NCBI GenBank assembly: GCA_026826555.1 | Contig: JAKSZT010038599.1 | Span: 5,843,252-5,907,251 of the forward strand | Origin: Tolypeutes matacus | Lineage: Eukaryota; Chordata; Mammalia; Cingulata; Chlamyphoridae | Direction: 5' to 3' | Length of the DNA stretch: 64,000 bases | Part shown: in pieces, positions 47,038-59,279 of the stretch | Numbering within the stretch: position 1 is the first letter of the stretch | How the letters are laid out: each line of letters starts with the position of its first letter | Position numbers and translations under genes: made by a program | Notes under the pieces: generated by a model | What the model was told of the DNA's origin: nothing | Database searches by the model: none | What the model saw: the letters and a program-made list of their open reading frames with translations, nothing else

Positions 47038-49881
47038 TTTGTGGGTTGAATTGTGTACTCCAGTTTAGGCTTGCTCTTCGTCTCTATCCACATTCTGATT
47101 GTGTGGACACTTCTGTATAAAATCCTTCAAGATATTACTTCAGTTAAGTTATGATCCAACTGAATCAGGCTGGGCTTTAATTTAGATCTCTGGAATCTTT
47201 CATAACCTGAGTGAAAAATCAGAAAAAGAGGGAAGTCATGGGGAGCAGCCAGAAGCTGGATGTCAACATAACCTGGTAGAGAAAGAAGATGCTTTCATGT
47301 GGATTGCCATGTGATAGAAAGCCAAAGAACCCCAAAGATTGTCAGCCAGCCAGAAGATACTGGTCCCTGAAGGAAGAAAGCCTTCTAGCCTCTGAAACTG
47401 TGAGCCAATAATTTCTTGTCATTAAGCCAACTTTTGTATGGTATTAGTTTTAGCAGCTAGGAAACTGTGGCAGTTTGAAGTCATTGTGGGCCCCAGAAAT
47501 CCTGTTCTTAAAGCTAATCCTTTCCTGTGCATGTAAACCTGTTTTAGATGGGAACTTTTAATTAAATTACCTCAGGTAAGGGCCTTTGATTAGATTGAGT
47601 GACCCAGGGTGAGTCTTAATCCTCTAACTGGAGTCCTTTATATACAGAGGAATAAAGAGCCACAGATACAGAAAAAAAACGCAGAGACAGAGAGGAACCC
47701 CGAAGCTGAGATAGAAGACCCCAGGAGCCAGAATTTGAAATCAGTGAAACACAGAAGCTCAGAAGAAGCCACTTTAGCCAGAAACTGAAAGCAATGAGAC
47801 CAGGAGAAAGAGGAGAGAGACAAGAGGATGAAGAAGGGAAAGACAAGCAGATTTCAATATATGCCTGATTGCACACAGCTGCAGCTCAGGAAGAAAGCAT
47901 CTTCTGACAATGCCTTGATTTGGCCACTTTAACAGCCTCAAAATTTTAAGCTTTTTAATGAACAAATCCTCATTTTAAAAAGTCAAACTATTTCTGATAT
48001 ATTGCTCTCAGCATATTTTAGCCAACTAAGACAGAAATTAAAACAGTTTTGGTGACCAGAAAGTTGGGTGCCACTATTATAAATACCTAAAAATGTAGAA
48101 ATGGCTTTGGAATTGGATAATAGGTAGAGGCTGAATGAATTATGAGATATTTGATGGGAAAAGCCTAGATTGCTTTGGAGACACTGTTGGTTGACATAAG
48201 GGTATTTTAGGTACTTTTGATGAAAACTTAGTAAAAAATAAGTGTGTTATTGGAAATTGGAAGAAACATGGTCCATGCTATAAAGTGACAGAGAACTTGG
48301 AAAAATTGTGTTCTGATGTCAGATTGAAAGTAAAACTTGTAAACCATGCACTTTAAGATTTAGCTGAGGAGATTTCCAATCTAAGTGCAGAAGATGCAGC
48401 CTGGCTTCTCCTTGAAGCTTATAATAAAATGTGAGAAGAAAAGGATAAACTGAGAAGTGAATTCTCAATTAAAAAGAAGCCAGAAATTGATGGTTTGGAA
48501 AATTATCAGCCTATCGGGATAGTGTGTTCCAAGACTAAGTCCACATTTGGCTCTATCAGGGACCTCCCTGAGCTTTTAAGAAGTGAGTCCCCAGAGGACA
48601 GGGCACCATTTGAGGGCTTAACTGAATAATCTTGGCTAAAGATGCTATGTCTGAACACGGATCCAGTCAACCAATACAGTGGAAGTCAGGATTGGTAAAC
48701 TTTCTGTGGAAAGTTTTATTGTCTGATGAGTTTGGAACTGCTTAAACTGCATGCAAACCTGACAAGGTTTTTGCAAAATTTGTATGGACAATGGTAATGC
48801 CTGAAAGGGATAAAAAAGGATGAATTGTGGAAGAAGAATTTCAAGGGCAAAACTGTGGAAACCAATGTCTGGGCTGAAGAAATCTCCAAGAGCAAGAGAG
48901 CAGGCCAACTCACATGTGTGAAAAGGATGGTCTGTCCTTGTGTTTGGAAAGGAAAGGCAATATGGCCTGGCACATGGAGGAGATGAGCCTTGCATCCCAT
49001 TTTTCATGGAAAGTGCCACCAACCTCAATGCTCAGAGAAGGTGGGGTCTGTTTGCTGGTGTAAAGGGGGAGCATGGCTGATCTGCAAGTACTTGAAAGGG
49101 GTGGGGCTGCTGCTTCATCAGGCGTGGAGTACAAAACATCAATCTATAGATGACTCTCAGACCTTGAAATCTAATGGAATTTGCCCACAGACTTGTTTGG
49201 GACCTGTGACCCCTGTTTTCCTTCCAATTTTTCCCCTCTGGAATGGGAATATTTATGCTATGATTTTATATATTGGAGACAGTTAACCTATTTTAGGTTG
49301 TACAGGTCCAGAGATGGGGAAGAATTTTGCCCCAGGATAGACTACATTCTCAACCGGTTTTGTTACTGAAATGACTTAAAGCTTTTGGGATATTGTGACA
49401 GAATTAATGCATTTTGTATGTGGGAGGAAAAAGTCTTTGTGGAATCCAGAGGATGGACTGATGTGGATTGTACTGTGTACCCCAGTTTGAACATGTTCTT
49501 GGTCTTGGACCACATTCTGGAGGGTGTGGGCATATTGTGAACATGATCATTTCAAGATGTTGCTTCAGTTAAGGTATAGTTCTACTAAAGCAGGTTGGAC
49601 TTTAATTCAGATTACTGGAGTTCTTTACAAACTGAGTGAATGTCGGACAGAGAACAAAGTCACTGGGAACAGCTAGAAGCTGGAAGTCTTGAGAAACCAA
49701 AAGAGGCAACAGACATCACCATGTGCTTTGCAATGTGATGGAAAAAGAAACCCTAGAAGACATGAACCCTGGGAGGAAGCAAGCCTTGTAGCCTCTGAAA
49801 CTATGCAACAATAAATTCCTGTTTTTATGCCAACTTTTTGTATGGTATTTTTTTTTTTCAGCAGTTAGGAAATGAAAACTG
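47038..49881 (+). mobile_element. MLT/MaLR-like element with both LTRs
   Basis: 5' LTR (family B) at 47038-48045, interrupted by a nested LTR; non-coding internal region at about 48046-49458; 3' LTR at 49459-49881. The LTRs share GTGTACTCCAGTTTAGGC / GTGTACCCCAGTTTGAAC, GATATTACTTCAGTTAAG / GATGTTGCTTCAGTTAAG, CTTCTAGCCTCTGAAACT / CTTGTAGCCTCTGAAACT and GTATGGTATT near the end. A pentamer ATGGT precedes the 5' LTR (47033-47037) and follows the 3' LTR (49882-49886). The internal sequence starts with TTTTGGTGACCAGAAAG, the MaLR primer-site region, and shows no gag-pol, as is normal for MaLR elements. Confidence 0.75.
47466..48033 (+). mobile_element. solo LTR, family C, nested in the 5' LTR of the MaLR-like element
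   Basis: Begins TGTGGCAGTTTGAAGTCATT and ends GCCAACTAAGACA. It is flanked by GAAAC (47461-47465) and GAAAT (48034-48038), a 5-bp duplication with one mismatch. The insertion lies a dozen bases before the 3' end of the host LTR, just upstream of the primer-binding region. Other family C copies at 12385, 59280 and 61590 are on the minus strand. Confidence 0.75.
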
Positions 49882-49886
49882 ATGGT

Positions 49887-50645
49887 GAAGTAGTATGAGT
49901 TTGGATGAAAATAACAATAAACATAAAACTTACCACTTTACGAAATTGTTCATCACACTAATAAAAAACCTCCACCTCTTAGTTGCTTTGTGATCTTGGA
50001 TATATCACTTGACCTTTGTAAGCCTCTATTTTTAAATTCATGTAAGGAGTCTAAAGAATGCATCTAGTCTTTCCCAAAGTGTAGTTAGCAAAACAATGAT
50101 GGTGTAACAGCTTAATTTTGGATGTCTATTGATGAACTTTTAAAAATAATCTATAATTACTTTATTTTAATGAGGATTAGAAAAAATAAAACTAGCATAT
50201 CACATACATTCCTTCAAGGATATCATTCACGAAGAGGAGGCTAAAGTAAGTAGGAACATTAATCCTCTATGGATTGAAAGGAAAAAAACTGCAAGTATAT
50301 AATAATCCAAGAGAGGAAATCTCACTGAGTTTGTACGTAAACTGTTGACATTTGGGAAAATAGAAATAGTTTTTCATGAAACATTTGGCAAACTTTCTGG
50401 CACAATAATAATTAGCTGTTATTGTTGCTGCTATTCTTATTGGCAGTGATAGTGAAAGTGGTACTAATAGGATTAATAATAATAGTAGTAGTTAAAACAG
50501 TAATAGTAGGATATGGACCAAAAGTCTGCTCTCCATTAGTTCTGTTTAACTTTTTTATTTTGTTTTATTTTAAATTCTTACCCACTTTTTCCTAGGAAAA
50601 AAATCAGAATGACCCTAAAATATAAAGACAAAAAATCAAAAGGCT
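49887..50645. other. no assignable feature
   Basis: AT-rich interval with GTA/ATA-type triplet-rich patches around 50440-50510. No recognised repeat family. Confidence 0.35.
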
Positions 50646-50732
50646 CTTTTTTTTTCTTTTTATTAGGAGGTACCGGGAACTGACCTAGTAAATGTGAAGC
50701 AGGAACTCAACCAATGAGCTACCTCTGCTCCC
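50646..50732 (-). mobile_element. monomeric tRNA-derived SINE fragment (DAS-like)
   Basis: A T run on the left is the tail. On the minus strand the body reads GGGAGCAGAGGTAGCTCATT, then a B-box-like GGTCAGTTCCCGG and CCTCCTAATAAAAAG. This is the same tRNA-like head as the dimeric SINE at 24369, in single-unit and diverged form. Confidence 0.75.
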
Positions 50733-52246
50733 AAAAAAGCTATATTTTTAAACATTAAATTCCTTGATGACTTTTAGTGCTATCTGTATATGCACCTCCA
50801 AATTACTGACCCCCACACACTGCCAAGTTCTACTGACCAAAGAGTTGAAATGAATTGTTAACTCCAAACTAGTGCAACTCAATAAAAAGATGAAAATAAT
50901 ATGATTCATGTGTGCAATCTTTTTAACCCTAACATTTTTGTCATTTATGATGTCATTTGATATTTTACAATGACAATATAGAAAGCAAGTATTATGCCCA
51001 AATAACAAATGGGAAGCAGACCTTATGAAATTAAATCCATGACCAAAATTCACAGAAGTTAGCACTGAAAAAGAATTACCTCTCATTTTAAGAAAGAAAT
51101 AATACTAGAGTTAAAGTTGAATAAAATATGTAGGAAGATTTCTTTTAAAAATTATAGAAAGCTTTTTCATTTTAAAAAGAGAATTTCCCTTAAGTTTAAT
51201 TTCTTTGCAAATTAATGAAATTTGATTTTGGATATAAATATGTTTTCATAATCATAGAGCAGTCTGTGGTGTGGATACAGTTATAGCCTGTTTGTAAATA
51301 ATTTTATCTTTTTAGGGAAAATGAAGTGAAGCAATTAGAATCCTGAATCTTGTATTTTACAAAAATACAGAAGAACACATAAGCCCACACATCTAATTAA
51401 AATTGCTTTCAGAGTTATTAAGAATTACTTAGTGTTTTATATGTTATTTCAATAGCATAAAATTATTTGCATCTTGAGGACATTGATATTGTTTGCAGCT
51501 TCTCCCTTTGCTGCATAATAATCAAGCATTCTTCACTCACATTGGCAAACCACTCTCATTATTATATTTTGTTTTTCCCCAACTAAAATACAGGGATAGT
51601 CTGGCTGATTTAGCTGAAAAGCCAAAAGATTAACTAAAGTATCTAGACAATCTCCAGGAACAAGTAATATCCAACATTTTTCTGTGGCATGGAAGTCCCT
51701 TGATTAATCTATTTAATTAATCTATTGATTAATCTATTTAATTCCTCAATGAATACCCCTATTTCTATTGTTTTAAAGTTTCACTTCTCCATCTGCCCCT
51801 CCAACTTCTTCACCTTCTATGATAACATCTTTAGATGATTTTTTTCAGCACATAAAGCCAGGAAGAGCTTCCTCTTGAGTGTAGAATCTTGAAATTGCAT
51901 CCACTTATCCATTTTCAAAGACTGAATGTCATTAAGTATTCAAAAGACTTTAAGCAAATGTAATTAATCCATCCTCCTTTAAGCAAGAGTGGCACTAAAT
52001 TATTGAATACAAAATTTTAGCTTCAAAAAGACATACTTATAATACCTATATTTTACTATATGATAACAATGTGCTAGACACTATTCTAAGAATGTCACAT
52101 GTAATAACAATAACCCTGACAAATTGATAAAATAGGCATATAAGATTATATATCATTATAATAAACTAAATCTTTTACAGATATGGAAACAAATACAATG
52201 TGGCTAAATAATTTACCCAATATTCTGCAATTGTTGTGTGGCAATG
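50733..52246. other. no assignable feature apart from a short internal repeat
   Basis: AT-rich. At about 51703-51742 the unit ATTAATCTATTTAATT occurs twice, separated by a few bases, a small local duplication. The open frame at 50748-51086 (minus, 112 codons) has no recognisable motif. Confidence 0.4.
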
Positions 52247-52762
52247 TACGGTATTCAGAAAAATAGTGCCCAAAGATGTTTCTATCCTAATCCCTGAAAG
52301 CTATGAATATGTTCTATGACATGGCACAGGTAAATTAAGGTTGCAGATGGGCTAAAAGGTTGCTATTTAGCTGACCTTAATGTAGGGAGAGTGTCCTCAA
52401 TTATCTAGGTGGGCCTAATGTAATGACAGGGGTCTTTAAAAGCAGAAGCAGGAGACAGAAGAAGAGTCAGTGTCAGAATGATACTAGGTGAAAAATATTC
52501 AACTGGCTTTTTTTGACTTTGAAGATTGAAGGGGACCATGAGTCAAAGAAATGCAGGCTGTCTCTAGAAGCTGGAAAAAGCAAGAGAACTAATTTTCTCC
52601 TAGAGCCTCCAGAAGGAATACAGCCTTGCCTGATACCTTGATATTAGCCCAGTGAGACCCAGGTCAGACTTCCAGATTCCAGAACTGTAAGGTAATAATT
52701 GTGTTGGTTTAAGCCACTACATTTGTAACAATATGATAACAGTAGTGTAGGAAATTAATACA
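52247..52762 (+). mobile_element. MLT1-like LTR with 5-bp duplication
   Basis: Contains CGGTATTCAGAAAAATAGTG, ATCCTAATCCCTGAAAGCTA, TAGGTGGGCCTAATGTAATG, TAGAGCCTCCAGAAGGAATA, ATACCTTGATATTAGCCCAG and GGTTTAAGCCACTACATTTG, ending AATTAATACA: the full MLT1 order on the plus strand. The pentamer CAATG stands on both sides (52242-52246 and 52763-52767) if the element starts at TACGG, a mutated TG start. Confidence 0.85.
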
Positions 52763-52779
52763 CAATGTAATGACTTCAT

Positions 52780-52960
52780 TTCATTCATTCATTCCTTTAT
52801 TCCTTCATTTATTCAGCCGCTCATGACATCTTCAGGGAGGTCCTATTTTGTGCCAGGCACCCTCATAGGCACTTGGGCTACACTATTTAGCAAAACAGAT
52901 ACTGGTATCTCTTCTCCTGGAGCTTACATTCTATTGGGTAAGGTAGGGAGGTTGGAAGCC
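52780..52960. repeat. fragment of an ancient interspersed repeat
   Basis: A CATT-rich start (CATTTCATTCATTCATTCC) is followed by TTGTGCCAGGCACCCTCATA and GGAGCTTACATTCTATTGGG. This combination recurs across mammalian genomes. I cannot assign it firmly to one family. Confidence 0.35.
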
Positions 52961-54164
52961 AGATGGTCACATTTCGGAGGCCTCATGCTATGTTATCTTA
53001 CTTCCAAATTAATGTTGGAATGACGGTTGTCCTTATCTAAAGCTTAGAAGTAATATTTAAGAAGAAATAAAAATTTAAAAAAGCAACTTTTAAATATTAC
53101 CTCTGAAAGAGGTTTTAATATGCATTTCTAATAAATGTAATTTATTCAAATACAATATCAGGCATGTAAATCACTGATCTTTTGATGACATAAATAGCAT
53201 ATTTTGTAAATATTGAACAACTATACTGATGTGATAATGAATAAAGAAATGCCAAGTTTGTTTCTTAAATACCATGAAGCACATTACAACACATCTTGCT
53301 GATAAATTTGATGAGATTATTATATTGTAAGTATATAAAAAGTGATGAAATTTCATCTCGAGGCAGGATGATAATTGCCACTGTTGCCAAGGTTGAGAAA
53401 CCCTGGTCCAGTCAAATACACCAGACTGGATGTCAGAGACAGGTCTAAGAATAGAGAATTATTACTGGTACTTTTTACCTTAGGATATCACTCAAGATTT
53501 TGTTTTAACCTAATTGCCCCAGTTCTGACAGGGTCCTAGGATGTAGAATAATTAGAAAAGATCATGGGCAATAGAGAAAGGCATAAAGATTCAATTATTA
53601 CTTCTTATATCACTTACTTTCCTATTCTGTAAAGCTGGGAAAATAAAAGCAATGCATAGGATTTTCCTGAGATTGTAATGGAAAGAAATTATATAGTATA
53701 GCTGAAACATAGAAGACCTTCAATAAGTTTCAAATGAATTAAAAATCAGCACCTGACTTGGTTGTGGGTGGTTTGCTGCTGTGGGCGGGGAGCCCCGCAG
53801 GCTGGAGAGAGTATTTGAAGAGTGAGTTAAAGGAGGGAAAGCCCGTATGAAGTTGCTTTATCAAGGTTCTCTAAGTTACTGTTATGAGAAGCAGGGGCTT
53901 TATTCTGGTGGTATCTTTTAAAAGCAGAGAATTTTGAAAGCCTAGTGGAAAGGAGAACATGAGCATTTATATCCAGAATCTGATCTATTCTTTGAGCATT
54001 TTCTCCAGGGATGTTAATTAATGGCAATTTAGCCCTGCTTGAATATAAGTTGATGACTGAATGAATTTCCCCCTTTGGAGAAGTTCTTGGATCAGAATGT
54101 GTCAAGTTGTAACATCACTGTATTGACCAAGCACCTCTAGAGAAACAAAACCAACAGTAGAGGA
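52961..54164. other. mostly unassigned
   Basis: AT-rich interval. CCAAGGTTGAGAAACCCTGG near 53388 resembles the terminal part of a MER5-type hAT element but is too short to call. A small GC-richer patch lies at 53760-53815. Confidence 0.3.
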
Positions 54165-54176
54165 GAGGATTGTGAG

Positions 54177-54184
54177 AAGATGGC
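54177..54184 (+). promoter_or_regulatory. YY1-like site at L1 5' end
   Basis: AAGATGGC on the plus strand within the first bases of this L1, mirrored by the same octamer at the 5' end of the minus-strand L1 at 638-646. Confidence 0.5.
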
Positions 54185-55710
54185 AGAGTGGAAAGCTGCA
54201 GGAATCAATCCCTCCACCAGAACAACTATTACAAAGGCAGGAACTGTCTGAATCAACTATTTTGAAACTCTGAAGTCAAGTGGAACCTAATATAAGGAAG
54301 AGTGGGAGGAAGAGGCTGGAAAATTATAGTAAAGGCAGTAAATTATTCTCTCTATCAGCAGTTACTGGTGCCCCCATTCTCATTACAGCCAGCAATGGGG
54401 TCGAATCCCTGGTGTACCTTGATGATGCCAGAAATGGACATAAAAATCCACTTTCAGGGTTGGCATGGACTGATCATGGACCACAGCTTTTGATTATCAA
54501 CTTTGGACCACTGGGAGCCTGGCTCTGAGGACAGCCATTGTTCCAACTTGCCCCAGGCAAAGGTGTAGAGGAGGAAAAAAAAAATGCTGTGCTTCCACAG
54601 AGCTGCAGGGGAGAGCTGAAGAATTATATTTGCTGGGAAGGTCAAATATGTGTAGCTTTGGGAAGACGTGGAAGATGTTCCTGGTGCCATTCCTGCCCGC
54701 ATTCTTTATCCAGAGGACTTTGGAGCCAGTCTGTGTCCCCTTTGTGGCTCCTTGATCTTGTTCTGGTAGGAAAGACAGATTTGGGAAACTCCTCTCTGCC
54801 TTGCCCCACTCCCAGAATTTGTTCTCGTGTAAAAGCAGCTTGAGACAATGAAAGCGATATAAGAAAAAAATTGAGGCAGATTGCTGGGGCAAAAGAATAC
54901 TGCTATAAACACACAAGAGAGGAAGAAGTTCTGCCTCCTGGGAAGTAGAGGGTCCATTAAACCCCTGTAAACAAGGGAATTCTTTAGCAATTAGCAAGCA
55001 TAAGCCTAGGACAAAACACAGACCCAAAAAAGACACAGAAGACCCTACACTTTGCATTCACCTTGGGCAGACCTTCCTAATGGTAGAGCTGACATCCAAG
55101 AAAATCTCTGTTGTATCACCAGCTGGTTAAAAAAATCAAGAAACAAACATATCAGGAAATAAAACTCATAGTTAACATTTTAAAACATCAAAATAAACAG
55201 TGTGCAATAAAAAATTACAAGACAAACAAAGAAATGGGAAATGATGGCCCATGCAAAGGAAAAGCATAAAAATCTAGAAAACACCAATGAAGAAGACCAG
55301 ACCTCGGACCTATTGCACAAATTTTTTTTTAAAAAGTGATCTTTAAGATGCTCAGGAAGATGAAGGAAAATACAGAAAAAGAACTAAAGGATATCAGGTG
55401 AACAATCAATGGGTAATGTGAGAATCTTAGTAAAGAGATGGAAATTTTAAAAATAAATTGAACAGAACTACTAAATTAAAGAATACAGTAAGTGAGATGA
55501 CAATTTTCCAGGAGGGTTTCAATATCACAGTGGAGCTGACAGAAAAAACAATCATCTAATTTGAAGACAATTGAAAAGAGTCAGTTTAAGGAGCAGAGAA
55601 AAACAAAGAATTATAAAACACAAACACAGTCTAACAGACCACTGGGACACAATCAAGCACCCCAATAATTGCATATGGGAGCCCCAGAAGGAGAATAAAG
55701 AAAAAAATTA

Positions 55711-55986
55711 ATGAAAGAAAACTTCCCAAACTTAGCAAAAAATGTGAATATGCACAGCCAAGAAGCCCAGAAAACACCAAACAAGATAAACGTGAAGAAA
55801 AATATACTTTGTCACATTTTGCTAAAAGTGTTGAATTCAAAGGACAAGGAGAGAGTTCTGAAAGCTAAAAGGGAAAAGCAATGTGTTATGCCAAAGGGAA
55901 TCCCAATTAGAATGAGGGTCAATTTCTCATCAGAAGCCATGGAGGCAAGAAAGCAGTGGGTTGAAATGCTTAACATGCTGAAATAA
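55711..55986 (+). pseudogene. L1 ORF1, C-terminal half (open stretch)
   Basis: Ninety-one codons without a stop. The translation contains ENFPNLAKNVNMHSQEAQKT, then KDKERVLKAKREKQCVMPKG and EARKQWVEMLNMLK. This is the conserved end of the L1 ORF1p RNA-recognition domain and the start of its C-terminal domain. The 5' part of ORF1 upstream has stops, so the gene is dead. The segment is the best-preserved protein-coding remnant of this L1. Confidence 0.8.
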
Positions 55987-56411
55987 CACCAATGCCAATC
56001 AAGCATATTATTTCCAGAGATACTTTCTTTTAAAACCGAGGGAGAGATTAAGATATTCCCAGATAAACAAAAGCTGAAGGTATTTATCACCACTAGACCT
56101 GACAAAGAAGCAATGTTGAAGGGAATTCTTCAGATTGAAATGAAAGGACAATAGACGTGATTCAAAGTGGCATAAAGAAATAAAGACCTCCAATAATTGT
56201 AATGATTTGGGTAACTATAGGTGCAAGTACCGTTGTATTGTATCTTTTGGTACGTAAATCCACTTCTTTCTTCCTACAGGTGCCAAAAGGCAAAGTCATA
56301 AAAGATAATGATATATCTATGGCTTTTGACATACAATTACAATGATATAATTGGTAACAAATAAAAAATTGGGGGAAACAGAGGGATATAGGTAGTGTAT
56401 GTGGATGCTAT

Positions 56412-56852
56412 TGTTGCGGCAGATGAAATGAAAACCCAAGCGGCACTCTGAGGGGCGGAGGAACAAAGCTTTATTATGCTCAGGCTCAGAGGAGAGTCAA
56501 GTCTCCAAAAAAATCTAAGCCCCATGTCTTTGTTTTCATAAGTTTATATAGGGACTCTAAGTGGGCAGATTCCTAAGCAAGCAGGCAGGCAGGGGTTACA
56601 AAAGCAAAAGGAGCAAGTTTAGCTTATCTTCCTAAAGCAGAGGGCTATGAGGAAGGAAAGAGTCATTATCTGTTTCGAGTTGTAAATTCCAGTTGAAAGG
56701 GGAAGATGGAGGTGGGGTGGGGGGGTGAGGGGGTAGCTTATCTTCCTAAGGATGTGGATTCCAGGGAGAAAAGGGAGGAAGGGGGAAAGGGCTGGGGGGC
56801 GCTTATCTTCCTGAAGCTGTGGGTTTCTGCTGAGGGGGGTTAGGCCACAGCA
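56412..56852 (-). mobile_element. ERV1-type solo LTR, minus strand
   Basis: Plus-strand edges TGTTGCGGCAGATG and GGCCACAGCA give a TG...CA LTR of 441 bases when read on the minus strand. On that strand it has a TATA box (TATATAAAC, at about 56541-56550), a polyadenylation signal AATAAA (56470-56475) about 70 bases downstream, and a U5 ending in CATCTGCCGCAACA. This compact gammaretrovirus-like arrangement differs from the ERVL/MaLR LTRs here. Three CGs remain in the first 50 bases, so it is comparatively young. The flanks (CTAT and CTTC) give no convincing duplication. It lies between ORF1 and ORF2 of the old L1. Confidence 0.65.
56622..56812 (-). promoter_or_regulatory. three AGGAAGATAAGC repeats in LTR U3
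   Basis: The dodecamer AGGAAGATAAGC occurs on the minus strand at 56622-56633, 56736-56747 and 56801-56812, within degenerate purine-rich repeats of 65-115 bases. Each combines an ETS-type core GGAA with a GATA-type AGATAAG. Their place upstream of the LTR TATA box (at lower coordinates) is that of retroviral enhancer repeats. Binding is inferred, not shown. Confidence 0.5.
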
Positions 56853-59279
56853 CTTCTTTTATCACTATAACCAAATATGATTGTTATATATTTAGGGTAT
56901 TAAATTTTAACCCCAAGGTAACTACAAGGAATATATATGAAAAATAAATACAGATTGAAAAGAGAAAGCACATAATATGGTACACCACTCAAAAAAGCAA
57001 ATGAATTTACAAGTAGCTATTCAAAGAAGAATTCAGAAACAAAAAAAGTTTATGACTTACAAAGACTAAATAACAAACCAGCAGAAGAATATAAGAAAGT
57101 TCTGCATTATCAGTAGGGACATTAATTGTAAATAGATTAAACTCTCCAGTCAAAAGGTGGAAATTAGCAAACTGGATAAAAATGACCCAACTATATGCTG
57201 TCTGCAAGAGACTCACCTTAAATTCAAAGACATAAGTAGGTTGAAAGTGAAAAGATGGAAAAATATATATAGCACACAAGTACTAACCAAGAGAGATCTG
57301 GGGTAGCTATACTTACTTATATCAGATAAAATAGACTTTAAGTAAAAAACAATTATGAGGGACTAAGACATTCATTATATACCTAACAACAGAGCCCCTA
57401 AATATATGAAGAAAAACAACTGTCAGATCTGATGAGAGAAATTAATGGTCCTATGTTCATTAGAGGAAACTCTAATAAACCATGTTCAATACTGGATAGA
57501 ACATCTAGACAGAAGATCAAAAATGTAATGCAAGACTTGCATGATACTCTGAACCAACTAGACCCTAACAGATATATATAAAGATTCACACACCTACGGC
57601 AGAATACACATTCTCAAGTACACATGGACCATTCTCTAGGATATACAATGCCTTATGTCACAAGACAAGAAACAATAAATTCAAAAATATTGAAATCATA
57701 CAGAGTATCTTCCCCCAAACACAATGGAATGAAGCTAGAAATCAATAACAGAGGGAGAAATGGAAAATTTACAAATATGTGAAAATTAAACAATGAATGG
57801 GAAAAAGAGGAAATCACAATGGAAATAAGAAAATATCTTGAGGTGAATGAAAATGAAAATACAACATAACAAAGCTTTTGGATGCAGCCAAGGCAGTGTT
57901 GAGAGGAATATGTATCTCTCTAAATTATTATATTTAAAAGAAAAAGATTTAAAACCAGAGACCTAACATCAAATCTAGAAGAACTAGACAAAGAACAGCA
58001 AACTAAATTTAGAGTGAGAAAGAAGGAAATAAAGATTAGAATGGAAATAAATGAAAGAGAAAATATGAAATCAATAGAGAATCAACAAAGCAAAAAGTTG
58101 ATTCTTTTCAAAGATCAATAAAATTGTCAAGCCTCTAAGCTGATAATGAAAAAAGACAGGACACAAACAGCTAAAATCAGAAAAGAAAAGGGAGCATTGA
58201 AATAAAAATAACTATAATAAAAAGAACTATAAGAGGATACTATGAACAACTGTATGCCAACAAACTAGATAACCTAGATGATATTGACAGTTCTCTAGAA
58301 ATACCCACACTATCTACACTGACTCAGAAATAAATAGAAGATTTCAACAAACCATTAGCTATAAAGAGATTGTATCAGTAATTAAAAAAAAAAAAAAAAA
58401 AAAAAACTCCCAACAAAGAAAAACCCAGGACCAGGTGGCTTCACAGGTTAATTTTACCAAACATTACAAGAAGAATTAATATCTTTGCTTCTCAAAAGTC
58501 TTCCAAAAATTGAAGAGGAGAAATACTTCTTAACTCATTCTATGAGATCAACATCATCCTAATATGAAATCCAGATAATGATACCACAAGAAAGGAAAAC
58601 TAAAGACCAATATCTCTTATGAATATAGATTAAAGAATCCATAACCAAATACTAGAACACTGAATTCAACAGCACATAGAAATAACTATAAACCACAGCA
58701 AAGTGGGAGTTATACCTGGTATGCATGAAATTCAACATAAAAGTCAATTAATGTAATATCCCACATTAAGAGAATTAAGAAAACATGTCACTTGATCATC
58801 ACATTTGATACAGAAAAGACATTTGACAAAATTCAGCAGCCCTCCTTGATAGAAACCCTTATAAAACTAGGAATTGAAAGAAACTTCCTTTACATAATAA
58901 AATCATATAAGAAAACCCACAGCTAACATCACACTTAATGTTGAAATACTGAAAGTTTTCCTCTAAGATCAGGAAAAAGACAAGGGTTCGCACTGTCACC
59001 ACCATTTTTCAACATTGTACTGGAAGTTTTTCCCAGAGCAATTAAAAATAAAAAGAAATAAGTGAAATCCAAATTGGAAAGGAAAAAGTAAAATTTTCCT
59101 CATTTATAGATGCATGAGTAAACATTGAAAAATCCTCAACAAAACTCCTAGCACTAGAAATGAATTCAGCAAGATCAATTGATCTTGGCAAGGTACAAGA
59201 TCAATGCCCAAACTCAGTAGTATATACAAGCAATGAACAATTGGAAGGAGAAATCAGGGGAAAAATCCATGTGCAACAG

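Noticed and set aside
48645..49028. 127-codon minus-strand open frame
   Set aside because: Antisense to the non-coding internal region of a MaLR-like element. No protein features.
53340..53410. MER5-type hAT transposon end
   Set aside because: Only about 20 bases resemble the terminal sequence and no body or second terminus was found.
56412..56852. CpG island of a host gene promoter
   Set aside because: TG...CA ends, TATA box and polyadenylation signal on the minus strand identify it as an LTR; there is no adjacent gene.
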